A stretch of DNA of 64,000 bases from Candidatus Krumholzibacteriia bacterium (GTDB taxonomy: Bacteria > Krumholzibacteriota > Krumholzibacteriia > JAJRXK01): contig DATFKK010000021.1 of the NCBI GenBank assembly GCA_035268685.1, positions 1-64,000 of the forward strand, written 5' to 3'. Position numbers and translations under genes: made by a program. The notes under the pieces were generated by a model. It was not told the DNA's origin and did no database searches. It saw only the letters and a list, made by a program, of their open reading frames with translations. This document shows positions 15,995 through 23,755 of the stretch, one piece after another; position 1 is the stretch's first letter, and each line of letters opens with the position of its first letter.

Positions 15995-16534
15995 TCAAGG
16001 CTCCGGCGGGTCGAGCCCGATCGTGCCGCCCGCGCCGTGGACGGGCTGGAAGCCGAGACGGCGGCGCACCGCGTAGGCCGCCACGCCGAAGGCCACGGCC
16101 ACGTTGAGCGATTGCTTGGTGCCGAACATGGGAAGGTGGGCGGTGGTGTCGCAGGCCATGCGTGTGGCCTCGCTCACGCCTTCGGTCTCGTGACCGACCA
16201 CCAGGGCGACGGGCGGGCGGAGCTTCAGCGTCTCCAGCTCGACGCTCGCCGGCGCGCGCTCGAGCGCGATCACCTGGAAGCCTGCCGAGCGCAGCGCCTC
16301 GCAGGCCTCGCGAGCCTTCGACCAGTACTCCCACGGGACCGCCTGCTCGGCGCCGAGAGCCGTCTTGCTGATCTCGGCGCGCGGAGGATGGGCGGTGAAA
16401 CCGCAGAGCACCAGACGGTGCACGCCGGCACCGTCGGCGCTGCGGAACATCGAGCCGACGTTCCAAAGGCTGCGCACGTTCTCGATCACGCCGACCACCG
16501 GTGGCAGCGGCGCGCGTGGGCGTCGGGGATCCAT
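15995..16534 (-). CDS. SpoU/TrmH-family RNA 2'-O-methyltransferase
   Basis: 179 aa, a minimal SPOUT domain. Motif 1 is VVGVIENVRSLWNVGSMFRSADGAGV with the conserved Asn and Arg. Motif 2 is VALVVGHETEGVS. Motif 3 is LPMFGTKQSLNVAVAFGVAAY, which forms the knot and binds S-adenosylmethionine. There is no extra RNA-binding domain. It methylates a ribose 2'-OH in tRNA or rRNA; the exact site cannot be predicted from the core domain. The ATG is at 16534, and a TACACT box lies only 8 nt upstream on this strand. It heads a short minus-strand operon with the DUF4345-like gene. Confidence 0.9.
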   Translation of the reverse strand: MDPRRPRAPLPPVVGVIENVRSLWNVGSMFRSADGAGVHRLVLCGFTAHPPRAEISKTALGAEQAVPWEYWSKAREACEALRSAGFQVIALERAPASVELETLKLRPPVALVVGHETEGVSEATRMACDTTAHLPMFGTKQSLNVAVAFGVAAYAVRRRLGFQPVHGAGGTIGLDPPEP

Positions 16535-16632
16535 GGGGCGGAGTGTACGGTGGCCGTGGGGGTGAGGCCACCGCGGTCCCGTGTTACCTTCTCGCTCTCC
16601 GTCGAACTCCCCCTTCCGCCCGGCCGTGTCCC

Positions 16633-17706
16633 ATGATCCAGAGTCCTTCTGCGAAGCCGCATCCGCGCGCCGTCGGCATGATCTCCGGCGGCCTCGACAG
16701 CACCCTGGCCACTGCCCTCGTGCAGAGGCAGGGCGTCGACGTGGTCGCCGTGAACTTCTCCACCGGCTTCTGCCGGGCCGACCACAAGCGCCAGGTGCGG
16801 CGTCCCGGTACCGACCCCTCGAAACTGCGGAACGAGGCCCTGCGCCTCGGCGCCGACTTCGAGGTGCCCGTGCACGTGATCGACATCGCGGGGGACTACC
16901 TCGACGTCCTGCGCCACCCGAAGCACGGCTACGGGAAGAACGCCAACCCCTGTATCGACTGCCGGACGATGATGATGGGCCGCGCACGCACGTTCATGGA
17001 GGAGATCGGCGCCGATTTCGTGTTCACCGGCGAGGTCCTCGGGCAGCGACCCAAGAGCCAGACCCGCCGCGCCATGAACATCGTGGCCGAGGAGAGCGGT
17101 CTCGGTGATCGCCTCGTGCGGCCGCTGTCGGCCCGCGCGCTTGCGCCCACCCTGCCCGAGCGCGAGGGCTGGCTGGATCGCGCGGAGCTGTTGGCCCTCA
17201 CCGGACGCGACCGCAATCCGCAGCTGCGTCTGGCCCGCGAGCTGGGTCTCGACGACACACCCCAGCCGGCGGGTGGATGCTGCGCGCTCACCGACGAGGG
17301 CTACTCGAATCGCGTGTTCGACCTGTTCCAGCACGGACGCCGCGAAGACGTCGACCACGACGACCTGCTCCTGTGCAAGGTCGGCCGTCACTTCCGCCTT
17401 TCGGCCAACGCCAAGCTGGTGGTGGCACGCTTCGAGGACGAGAACCGCTTCCTGGAGACCTGGAGCGGCGAGCGCCCTCGCCTGCACGTCCGCGACCACG
17501 TCGGGCCGGTGGCGGTCTTCGATCTCGCTCCCGGCGCGCCGCTCGATCCCTTCGACCTGGAACGCGCGGCGGCGATCACCGCGCGCTACTCGAAGGGCAA
17601 GCGCGAGCCGGTGGTCACGGTCGAGGTCGAGGGCGGCGACGGCCCGCGGGCGCTGCGGGTGGAACCCCTCGCGCCCGAGGCCGTCGAGGCCTGGATGTTG
17701 CGATGA
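16633..17706 (+). CDS. PP-loop tRNA-thiolation enzyme with NFACT-R-like C-terminus
   Basis: 357 aa. The PP-loop ATP pyrophosphatase motif SGGLDST is at 18-24. MnmA/ThiI-type cysteines are C107 and C110 in NANPCIDCRTMMM, then FTGEVLGQRPKSQ at 131-143 as in thiouridylases. After residue 210 comes PAGGCCALTDEGYS and a domain with VGRHFRLSANAKLVVARFEDEN, which resembles the NFACT-R_2 (DUF814) RNA-binding module. Such proteins are proposed tRNA thiolases distinct from MnmA and ThiI. The next gene encodes a TusA-type sulfur carrier and overlaps by 4 nt (ATGA), strongly supporting a sulfur-transfer role. The modified base is not known. Confidence 0.82.
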   Translation: MIQSPSAKPHPRAVGMISGGLDSTLATALVQRQGVDVVAVNFSTGFCRADHKRQVRRPGTDPSKLRNEALRLGADFEVPVHVIDIAGDYLDVLRHPKHGYGKNANPCIDCRTMMMGRARTFMEEIGADFVFTGEVLGQRPKSQTRRAMNIVAEESGLGDRLVRPLSARALAPTLPEREGWLDRAELLALTGRDRNPQLRLARELGLDDTPQPAGGCCALTDEGYSNRVFDLFQHGRREDVDHDDLLLCKVGRHFRLSANAKLVVARFEDENRFLETWSGERPRLHVRDHVGPVAVFDLAPGAPLDPFDLERAAAITARYSKGKREPVVTVEVEGGDGPRALRVEPLAPEAVEAWMLR

Positions 17707-17942
17707 GCGCCGGCCGAGGACGGACCCTGGACACCCGGGGCGACCTGTGCCCGCAGCCGATCATCGATCTGGCCGCGGAGATCACGGCGCTGCCGGCCGG
17801 AGCCGAACTCGTGGTGCTGAGCGACGACGCGGCCTTCCCCGCCGACGTCCGGGCATGGTGTGCCGGGACCGGGCACGATCTGCTCGCGCTCGACCGGCAC
17901 GACCGCGAGTTCACCGCCCGCATCCGCAAGCGGGAGTCCTGA
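17703..17942 (+). CDS. TusA/SirA-family sulfur carrier
   Basis: 79 aa, the usual size of a TusA fold. The invariant CPxP motif is C16-P-Q-P19 in LDTRGDLCPQPIIDL; Cys16 would carry the persulfide. The TusA-typical acidic strand follows (AELVVLSDDAAFPADV). Its ATG overlaps the stop of the PP-loop thiolase, so the pair is translationally coupled and presumably forms donor and acceptor in one thiolation reaction. There is no cysteine desulfurase nearby. Confidence 0.9.
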   Translation: MSAGRGRTLDTRGDLCPQPIIDLAAEITALPAGAELVVLSDDAAFPADVRAWCAGTGHDLLALDRHDREFTARIRKRES

Positions 17943-18025
17943 TCCGGAGTCCGTCCTGGCGGCGTCGGGTGGCGTCGTCGAGGAATTCTCGACCGGGTGC
18001 GGTCGACCAGGGACGGGACCAGGAC

Positions 18026-19417
18026 ATGCAGAAGAATTCGCTCTCGTTGTGCATGATCGTCAAGGACGCCGAGGACACCGTCGGACGCGCGATCAAGAGT
18101 GCGCTGGCCGTCGTCGACGAGGTCGTCGTCGTCGACACCGGATCCACCGACAACACGCGGCTGATCGTGGAGGGCTACGGTGCCCGGGTGATCGATCACC
18201 ACTGGCACGACGACTTCTCGGCCGCGCGCAACGCCGGCCTGTCGGCGGCCTACGGCGACTGGATCCTGATCCTCGACGCCGACGAGGTGCTCGAGACGAT
18301 CCGTCCCGTGGAGATCGGGCGGCTGCTGGCCGACGAGGACGCCGTGGCCTACTACGCGCGGCTGCGTGACGAGAGTTCGGGGCGCGGTTCGACGGTGCAC
18401 GACAAGGTGCGCCTGTTCCGCAACCATCCCGACATCCGCTTCCGTTATCCGATCCACGAGCAGGTCACGCCGTCCATCGCGCAGATCGCCCAACGCACGG
18501 GCGGGGAGTTCCTCCCGAGCCCGTTGTCGATCGTCCACTACGGCAGTCCCGACGACGACGACAAGAGCACCCGGGCCCGCAATCAGCGCCTGCTCCACCG
18601 TGCCATCGACCAGTACCCCGACGAACCCTACTTCCGCTACCGCCTGGCCTGCGAGATCGCGGTGCACCTCGAGGAGAAGGTTCTGCCGGTGAAGGGTTTC
18701 CGGCAGATGATGTCGGAACTGCAGGCCGCGATCACCCAGGTGCGCGGTTTCGACGAGAGGCGGCGCGCCCATGTCGGCTACGGCCCGGATCTCTACGCCC
18801 GCACGGCCGCGGCCGAACTCGCAGACGGCCGCCCGCTGGACGCTCTGGACACCTGCGCCGAGGGACTCGACCGATTCGGAGAGGGATCACTCCTGCGCTT
18901 CACCCAGGGTCGGGCCCTGCTCGCCGCCGCCGAGGTCCAGCCGGGCGAGGCGGCCGACGAGTTCCGCGCGGCCGGTGCTGCTCGCATGCACCTGATGCTG
19001 GAGCGCGATGCGAGTCTGGAGCCGGCACCGATCGGCAATGCCTACTTCGAGGTCTACCCGCACCGTTATCTCGGAGCGGCCGCTCTGGCCGCCGGCGAGA
19101 TCGTCGAAGCGCGCGATCACTTCCGGACGGCCCTCTCGAACGATCCCGACTACACGGGAGCCCTGTGTGGACTCGCCCGCGTCGCCGAGGCCGAGGGGCG
19201 TGTTCGCGACGCGCTGCAGGTCTACCTCAAGGCACTGTCGATCAACGAGGACGAGATCGACGCGTGGATCGGCGGAGCCGAGGTCCTGATCGGGCTGGGT
19301 TTCGACGACAACGCGCGGTCGTGGCTGCAGAAGCTGTCGAACTCCGTGCCCGAGGAGCCGCGGGTCGAGCAGTTGTTGACGCGCATCGAGGGTGTGCCGG
19401 CGGTGAGTCGGGCCTGA
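18026..19417 (+). CDS. family 2 glycosyltransferase with TPR C-terminus
   Basis: 463 aa, soluble. The N-terminal GT-A domain (5-about 210) begins LSLCMIVKDAEDTVGRAI, with VVVDTGSTDNT and the metal-binding DxD in LILDADEVLE, in the manner of WaaE-like enzymes that add sugars to lipopolysaccharide core or similar acceptors. The C-terminal half (about 240-455) is helical with TPR-type repeats, clearest at about 360-440 (ALAAGEIVEARDHFRTAL, then GLARVAEAEGRVRDALQ). GT2-TPR fusions of this kind are common in soil and marine diderms. The acceptor is unknown. It lies 83 nt after the TusA gene and may be independent. Confidence 0.88.
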   Translation: MQKNSLSLCMIVKDAEDTVGRAIKSALAVVDEVVVVDTGSTDNTRLIVEGYGARVIDHHWHDDFSAARNAGLSAAYGDWILILDADEVLETIRPVEIGRLLADEDAVAYYARLRDESSGRGSTVHDKVRLFRNHPDIRFRYPIHEQVTPSIAQIAQRTGGEFLPSPLSIVHYGSPDDDDKSTRARNQRLLHRAIDQYPDEPYFRYRLACEIAVHLEEKVLPVKGFRQMMSELQAAITQVRGFDERRRAHVGYGPDLYARTAAAELADGRPLDALDTCAEGLDRFGEGSLLRFTQGRALLAAAEVQPGEAADEFRAAGAARMHLMLERDASLEPAPIGNAYFEVYPHRYLGAAALAAGEIVEARDHFRTALSNDPDYTGALCGLARVAEAEGRVRDALQVYLKALSINEDEIDAWIGGAEVLIGLGFDDNARSWLQKLSNSVPEEPRVEQLLTRIEGVPAVSRA

Positions 19418-19424
19418 GCCGCGC

Positions 19425-20291
19425 TCAGGACGTCACCGTGACGCCGGTCATCTCTGCACTCACGCTCCACAGTCGTTCCTGGGCGTCCACGTCGCGGGCC
19501 CGGGGTACCGGATCGACCCGGCGCCGGTCGACGAAGTAGCCACCGTTGTGCACCTCGATCCCCGGCGCCTCGGACAACCACACCGCGGTGTCGGCTCCTC
19601 GCTCCGGAGACCGGATGAACGGCCGCACCAGCTTCATGCCGAGGCGCAGCCATCCGCCGTTGTTCGCCGCGAAGCCGGTGCCCACGAAGCCGGGGTGCAT
19701 GGAGTAGGTGGTCACGCCACGCCCGTCGATCCGGCGGGCAAGGCCGGCGGTGAACATGACGTTGGCCAGCTTCGAATCGCCGTAGGCCCGCATCATCGAC
19801 CAGTTGCGCTCGTTCTGCAGGTCGTCGAAGTCGAGCCGACCGCGTTCCTGTGCGCGCGAGGCAACGTTGACCACGCGCGCCGGTGCGCTCTCGATCAAAC
19901 GGTCGAGCAACAGGTTCGTCAGGAGGAAGTAGCCGAGGTGATTGAGCGCGAAGGTCATCTCGAAGCCGTCGGTCGAGAGGCGGCGATCCCGGAAGATCGC
20001 GCCCGCGTTGTTCAGGAGGACGTCCAGGCGCGCATGATCGGCCAGCACGGCGGTGGCCAGTGCGCGCACTTCGGCCTGTGAGGACAGGTCGGCAACGCGG
20101 GATTCGGCCGACCCCTGCTCGGCCTCGACGGCCGCCACGACGGCGCGGGTCCGTCGGGGATCGCGTCCGACCACGATCACGTGTGCACCGCGCCGGGCGA
20201 GTTCGAGTGCGGCCGCGCGGCCGATGCCGTTGGTGGCGCCCGTCACGAGGACGGTGCGCGAGGGGTTCCGATCCGAATCGCCCGCGATCAA
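19425..20291 (-). CDS. short-chain dehydrogenase/reductase (retinol-dehydrogenase-like)
   Basis: 288 aa. The Rossmann nucleotide motif is TGATNGIG near residue 18, NNAG is near 94, the catalytic Ser is in VVNVASRAQ, and the YxxxK pair is in YGDSKLAN. The SMHPGFVGTGFAANN stretch after the active site is typical of the retinol dehydrogenase / protochlorophyllide-reductase-like SDR subgroup, which usually prefers NADP(H). The substrate is unknown. The ATG overlaps the wecB stop (ATGA), so the two are expressed together, though no shared pathway is obvious. Confidence 0.9.
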   Translation of the reverse strand: MIAGDSDRNPSRTVLVTGATNGIGRAAALELARRGAHVIVVGRDPRRTRAVVAAVEAEQGSAESRVADLSSQAEVRALATAVLADHARLDVLLNNAGAIFRDRRLSTDGFEMTFALNHLGYFLLTNLLLDRLIESAPARVVNVASRAQERGRLDFDDLQNERNWSMMRAYGDSKLANVMFTAGLARRIDGRGVTTYSMHPGFVGTGFAANNGGWLRLGMKLVRPFIRSPERGADTAVWLSEAPGIEVHNGGYFVDRRRVDPVPRARDVDAQERLWSVSAEMTGVTVTS

Positions 20292-21433
20292 GGGATCTCC
20301 GATCCGACGAGGGTCTGCACGATGCGTTCACAGGCCCTTCCGTCGCCGTAGGGGTTCGACCGGTGGTCCGGCCGTGCCGCGACGCCGCGCGCGCGGAGTT
20401 CGCGGAAGCGCTCGACGATCCGTTCGTCGTCGGTGCCGACCAGATGCGCCACGCCGGCTTCGACCCCTTCGGGCCGTTCGGTCGTCTCGCGGGTCACGAG
20501 CACGGGGGCGCCGAAGCTCGGTGCCTCCTCCTGGATGCCTCCCGAGTCGCTGACCACGATCGTCGCGCGCTCGAGCAGGCCGACCATGGTGGTGTAGCCG
20601 ACCGGCGGGACCAGATGGATCCGCGGGTGGTCGCCCAGGGCCTCGTGCACCGCTCCCTGGACGTTCGGGTTCAGGTGCACCGGATACACCAGGCGCAGGT
20701 CCTCGTTCTCGTCGGCGATGCGTCGGAGGGCCCGGCACACGCGTCGGAGTGGCTCTCCGAAGGACTCGCGGCGGTGTCCGGTGACGACCACGAGGGGCTC
20801 GTCGCCGATGCCGAGGGGGTCGAGCAGTCGCGCCGTGTCCGAGGCGATGCGGTCGCGTCGCTGGTCGCGCAACCAGTACAGGGCGTCGATCACGGTGTTG
20901 CCCGTCACGTGGATCCGTTCCTCCGCCACACCCTCGGTGCGCAGGGCCCGCGCCGCGCGCTCGGTCGGGGGGTAGTGGAGGCTCGCCAGGCGCGACACCA
21001 GGCGTCGGTTCATCTCCTCGGGGAAGGGGTTCGTGGGATCGTCGGTCCGCAGGCCGGCCTCGACGTGGGCCACCGGGACACGATGGTGGAAGGCCGCCAG
21101 ACCCGCTGCGAAGGCCGTCGAGGTGTCCCCCTGGACCACGAGCACGTCCGGCCGGTGCTCGGCGACTGCCGCCCCCACCCGCGCGACGACACCCGAGACC
21201 ACGTCGTCGAGGGTCTGGTCGGGGCGCTGCAGATCGAGATCGACGTCGGGTTCGAGGGCGAAGAGCTCGAACACGGGTCGCAGCATCTCCCGATGCTGCC
21301 CCGTGCTCAGCAGCGTCACCCGGGCCGGGACTCCGTCGGCGCGCAGCGCCAGGACCAGCGGCGCCAGCTTGATCGCTTCCGGGCGTGTTCCCACCACGAC
21401 CACCACGTGGGTCGATTTCTCGTGCGTGCTCAA
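20288..21433 (-). CDS. wecB: UDP-N-acetylglucosamine 2-epimerase (non-hydrolysing)
   Basis: 381 aa from a TTG at 21433 with GGGAGGA upstream. The family blocks are GTRPEAIKLAPL, VQGDTSTAFAAGLAAF, PVAHVEAGLRT, TGHRRESFG and DSGGIQEEAPSFGAP followed by TERPEGVEAG. The enzyme interconverts UDP-GlcNAc and UDP-ManNAc for surface polysaccharides. It is not in a larger polysaccharide cluster here, although glycosyltransferase and rml genes are scattered through the window. Confidence 0.95.
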   Translation of the reverse strand: MSTHEKSTHVVVVVGTRPEAIKLAPLVLALRADGVPARVTLLSTGQHREMLRPVFELFALEPDVDLDLQRPDQTLDDVVSGVVARVGAAVAEHRPDVLVVQGDTSTAFAAGLAAFHHRVPVAHVEAGLRTDDPTNPFPEEMNRRLVSRLASLHYPPTERAARALRTEGVAEERIHVTGNTVIDALYWLRDQRRDRIASDTARLLDPLGIGDEPLVVVTGHRRESFGEPLRRVCRALRRIADENEDLRLVYPVHLNPNVQGAVHEALGDHPRIHLVPPVGYTTMVGLLERATIVVSDSGGIQEEAPSFGAPVLVTRETTERPEGVEAGVAHLVGTDDERIVERFRELRARGVAARPDHRSNPYGDGRACERIVQTLVGSEIP

Positions 21434-21573
21434 GCTGTCCTCCCGAGGCAGCTGTGGATCGGGCGTGGGCCGAGACGACGGCCCGTTGTAAGTTGATCCG
21501 GATCGCAAACCCGGTGCCGGGCGCCCCGGGAGAGGGCCGCGGCCCCGAGATCGTCCCATCAGCCGGAGTCCAG

Positions 21574-23139
21574 ATGCCGGATCGGAACGAATCACAGCAC
21601 GGATCGCTCGAAACCGCCAGCGGCGGACGTGCCCTCGCCGACCACTTCCTGCCCGGCGAGCGCAACATTCCGCGGACGCAGCGGATCTTCACCAACCGCA
21701 ACCTGCGGATGGAACGGATCGAGGCGATCGGTTTCGACATGGACCACACCCTGGCCCTTTACGACCGCGCGACCTTCGAGCAGCTCACCTTCGACATGGC
21801 GGTCGAGACGCTGATCCGCGACAAGGGCTATCCCGAGGTCCTGCGCGAGGTCCGCTACCAGCCCGACTTCATCATTCGTGGCCTGGTCGTCGACAAGAAG
21901 CTGGGCAACCTCCTGAAGATCGACGCGCACGGCTACGTGGCGGTGGTCTACCACGGCACGCGCAAGCTCGACCGCGAGCAGCGGTTGCGGGCCTATCGGA
22001 ACCTGCGCGTGAACCTGCGCAGCGAGCGCTACCAGAGCTTCGACACGCTGTTCAGCATGCCCGAGGGCTCGCTCTTCGCCGCCGTGGTCGATCTCAAGGA
22101 GAGCGACCGAACGGGGGCGATGAAGAAGGTCCGCATGGCGCAGATCTTCGACGACGTCCGCGATTCCGTGGACACCGTCCACCGCGACGGCTCCCTGAAG
22201 AGCGTCATCATGGACGATCTGCCGCGCTACTTCATCGAGGACCCCAACCTTCGACCCACACTGCTGCGCTTCCGTGCCCTGGGCAAGCGGCTCTTCCTGT
22301 TGACCAACAGCGAGTACGAGTACACCGAAGCGGTCATGCGCCATCTGCTCGGCAACGCGCACGAGGACTGGAAGGACCTCTTCGACCTCGTGATCTGCTC
22401 GTCGGCCAAGCCGGGCTTCTTCATGGACGGCCGCGAGGCCGAGCCGGTGCCGACCCCCGACTGCGCCCACGAGGAGGACTTCGTGTTCCTGGGCGGCAAC
22501 GCCAGCTTCATCGAGAATTTCCTGGGCGCGAACGGCGATCAGGTCCTCTATTTCGGCGACCACACCTACGGGGACATCCTGCGCAGCAAGAAGACGGTGG
22601 GCTGGAGGACGGCCATGATCGTGTTCGAACTCGAGCACGAGGTGAGGATCCAGGAGCGACGGTCGCACCTCGCCAGCGAGGTGCGCGATCTGATCGCCCG
22701 CACCCAGGACCTGGCCCGGGACCGCGACCAGTTGATGCTGTTGATGCGAGCACTCGAAGGCCTGGATTCTGGAGCGCCCGTGACCCAGGAGGTCCCCGAG
22801 TGGGCGCACGGCTACACCGCGCGGGAGGTCCGGGACTTCCTCACCCTGACCGAGGACGAGCGGTCGGTGCGGGTGGCCGAACTCCAGAGCACGCTCGACG
22901 GACTGGATTTCCTGGTGGCGCAGACCGGCTCGCGGGCCCGGATCCTGGAATCGAGGATCCGCGACTCCTACAATCCCCAGTGGGGCTGGCTGTTCCGCGA
23001 GGGCAACAAGGTCAGCCGCTTCGGGCGGCAGGTGAAGGAATTCGCGTGTATCTACACGTCGCGTGTGGCAAATTTCCTGAACTACCCCGGCAACTTCTAT
23101 TTCATCGCCCCGGAGGAACGCATGCCCCACGAGTGGTAG
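21574..23139 (+). CDS. HAD-IG-family 5'-nucleotidase
   Basis: 521 aa. The HAD nucleophile motif is IGFDMDHTLALY (near residue 50), followed by a large cap. Motif II is LFLLTNSEYEYT and motif III/IV is VLYFGDHTYGDIL. The length and the pattern (QRIFTNRNLRMERIEAIGFDMDHTL at the start, NYPGNFYF near the end) match the eukaryote-like cytosolic purine 5'-nucleotidase family (HAD superfamily subfamily IG) found in some bacteria. It would hydrolyse purine nucleotide monophosphates. A coiled-coil-like stretch lies around 360-400. The ATG has GGAGT upstream. It is divergent from wecB. Confidence 0.9.
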   Translation: MPDRNESQHGSLETASGGRALADHFLPGERNIPRTQRIFTNRNLRMERIEAIGFDMDHTLALYDRATFEQLTFDMAVETLIRDKGYPEVLREVRYQPDFIIRGLVVDKKLGNLLKIDAHGYVAVVYHGTRKLDREQRLRAYRNLRVNLRSERYQSFDTLFSMPEGSLFAAVVDLKESDRTGAMKKVRMAQIFDDVRDSVDTVHRDGSLKSVIMDDLPRYFIEDPNLRPTLLRFRALGKRLFLLTNSEYEYTEAVMRHLLGNAHEDWKDLFDLVICSSAKPGFFMDGREAEPVPTPDCAHEEDFVFLGGNASFIENFLGANGDQVLYFGDHTYGDILRSKKTVGWRTAMIVFELEHEVRIQERRSHLASEVRDLIARTQDLARDRDQLMLLMRALEGLDSGAPVTQEVPEWAHGYTAREVRDFLTLTEDERSVRVAELQSTLDGLDFLVAQTGSRARILESRIRDSYNPQWGWLFREGNKVSRFGRQVKEFACIYTSRVANFLNYPGNFYFIAPEERMPHEW

Positions 23140-23197
23140 GCGCACGGGAGACGTGAACTCACCGACGTCTGCTCGTCGGGCGCGTCATGGAACGACC

Positions 23198-23746
23198 ATG
23201 GGCCCAACGCTGCTCCGACCCGTCCTCGTCCTCGACGCCGGCTACCAGGCCGTGAACGTCGTGCCGATGCGGCGGGCACTTCGTCTGATCGCCACGGGCA
23301 AGGCCGTGGCGGTGGAAGAGGATCCGGCGATCGTCCTGCGCAGTGAGCGGGCGAGCCTGAACTGCCCGCGGATCATCCGCTTGTTCATCGCGGTCGCGCA
23401 CCGCGTGTACCGGACCCTGCAGGTCCGATTCAACAAACGCAACGTCATGGCACGGGACCACCACCGGTGCCAGTACTGCGGCAGCGCCGAGCGCTTGACG
23501 ATCGACCACGTGGTACCGCGCAGCCGCCGGACACGGGAGCATCCGCGGGGCGGACCGACCAGCTGGGACAACTGCGTGACCGCGTGCCTGGCCTGCAACC
23601 TGAAGAAGGGCGATCGCACGCCCGACGAAGCGGGCATGGAGTTGCGGTCGAAGCCCACGAAGCCGCGTTGGTTCCTGCCGCTGGTCCACCGCACCGCTCG
23701 CAACGACGGCTGGGCCGAGACGTGGGGTCGTTACCTCGGGATGTGA
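23198..23746 (+). CDS. HNH endonuclease domain protein
   Basis: 182 aa from the ATG at 23198; a GTG at 23153 would add 15 unconserved residues. The HNH core lies at about 90-150: zinc ligands in HRCQYCG, the nuclease motif LTIDHVVPRSR, then WDNCVTACLACNLKKGDRTP with the second CxxC. The N-terminal part (VLVLDAGYQAVNVVPMRRAL) is the standard lead of a widespread chromosomal HNH family. Many such proteins are encoded as single genes outside mobile elements and their substrate is unknown. No methylase or phage gene is nearby. Confidence 0.92.
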   Translation: MGPTLLRPVLVLDAGYQAVNVVPMRRALRLIATGKAVAVEEDPAIVLRSERASLNCPRIIRLFIAVAHRVYRTLQVRFNKRNVMARDHHRCQYCGSAERLTIDHVVPRSRRTREHPRGGPTSWDNCVTACLACNLKKGDRTPDEAGMELRSKPTKPRWFLPLVHRTARNDGWAETWGRYLGM

Positions 23747-23755
23747 GCCGCCTGG

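Noticed and set aside
23198-23746. HNH gene as part of a mobile element or restriction system
   Set aside because: No methylase, integrase, intron or terminal repeats nearby, and the family is a common single chromosomal gene.
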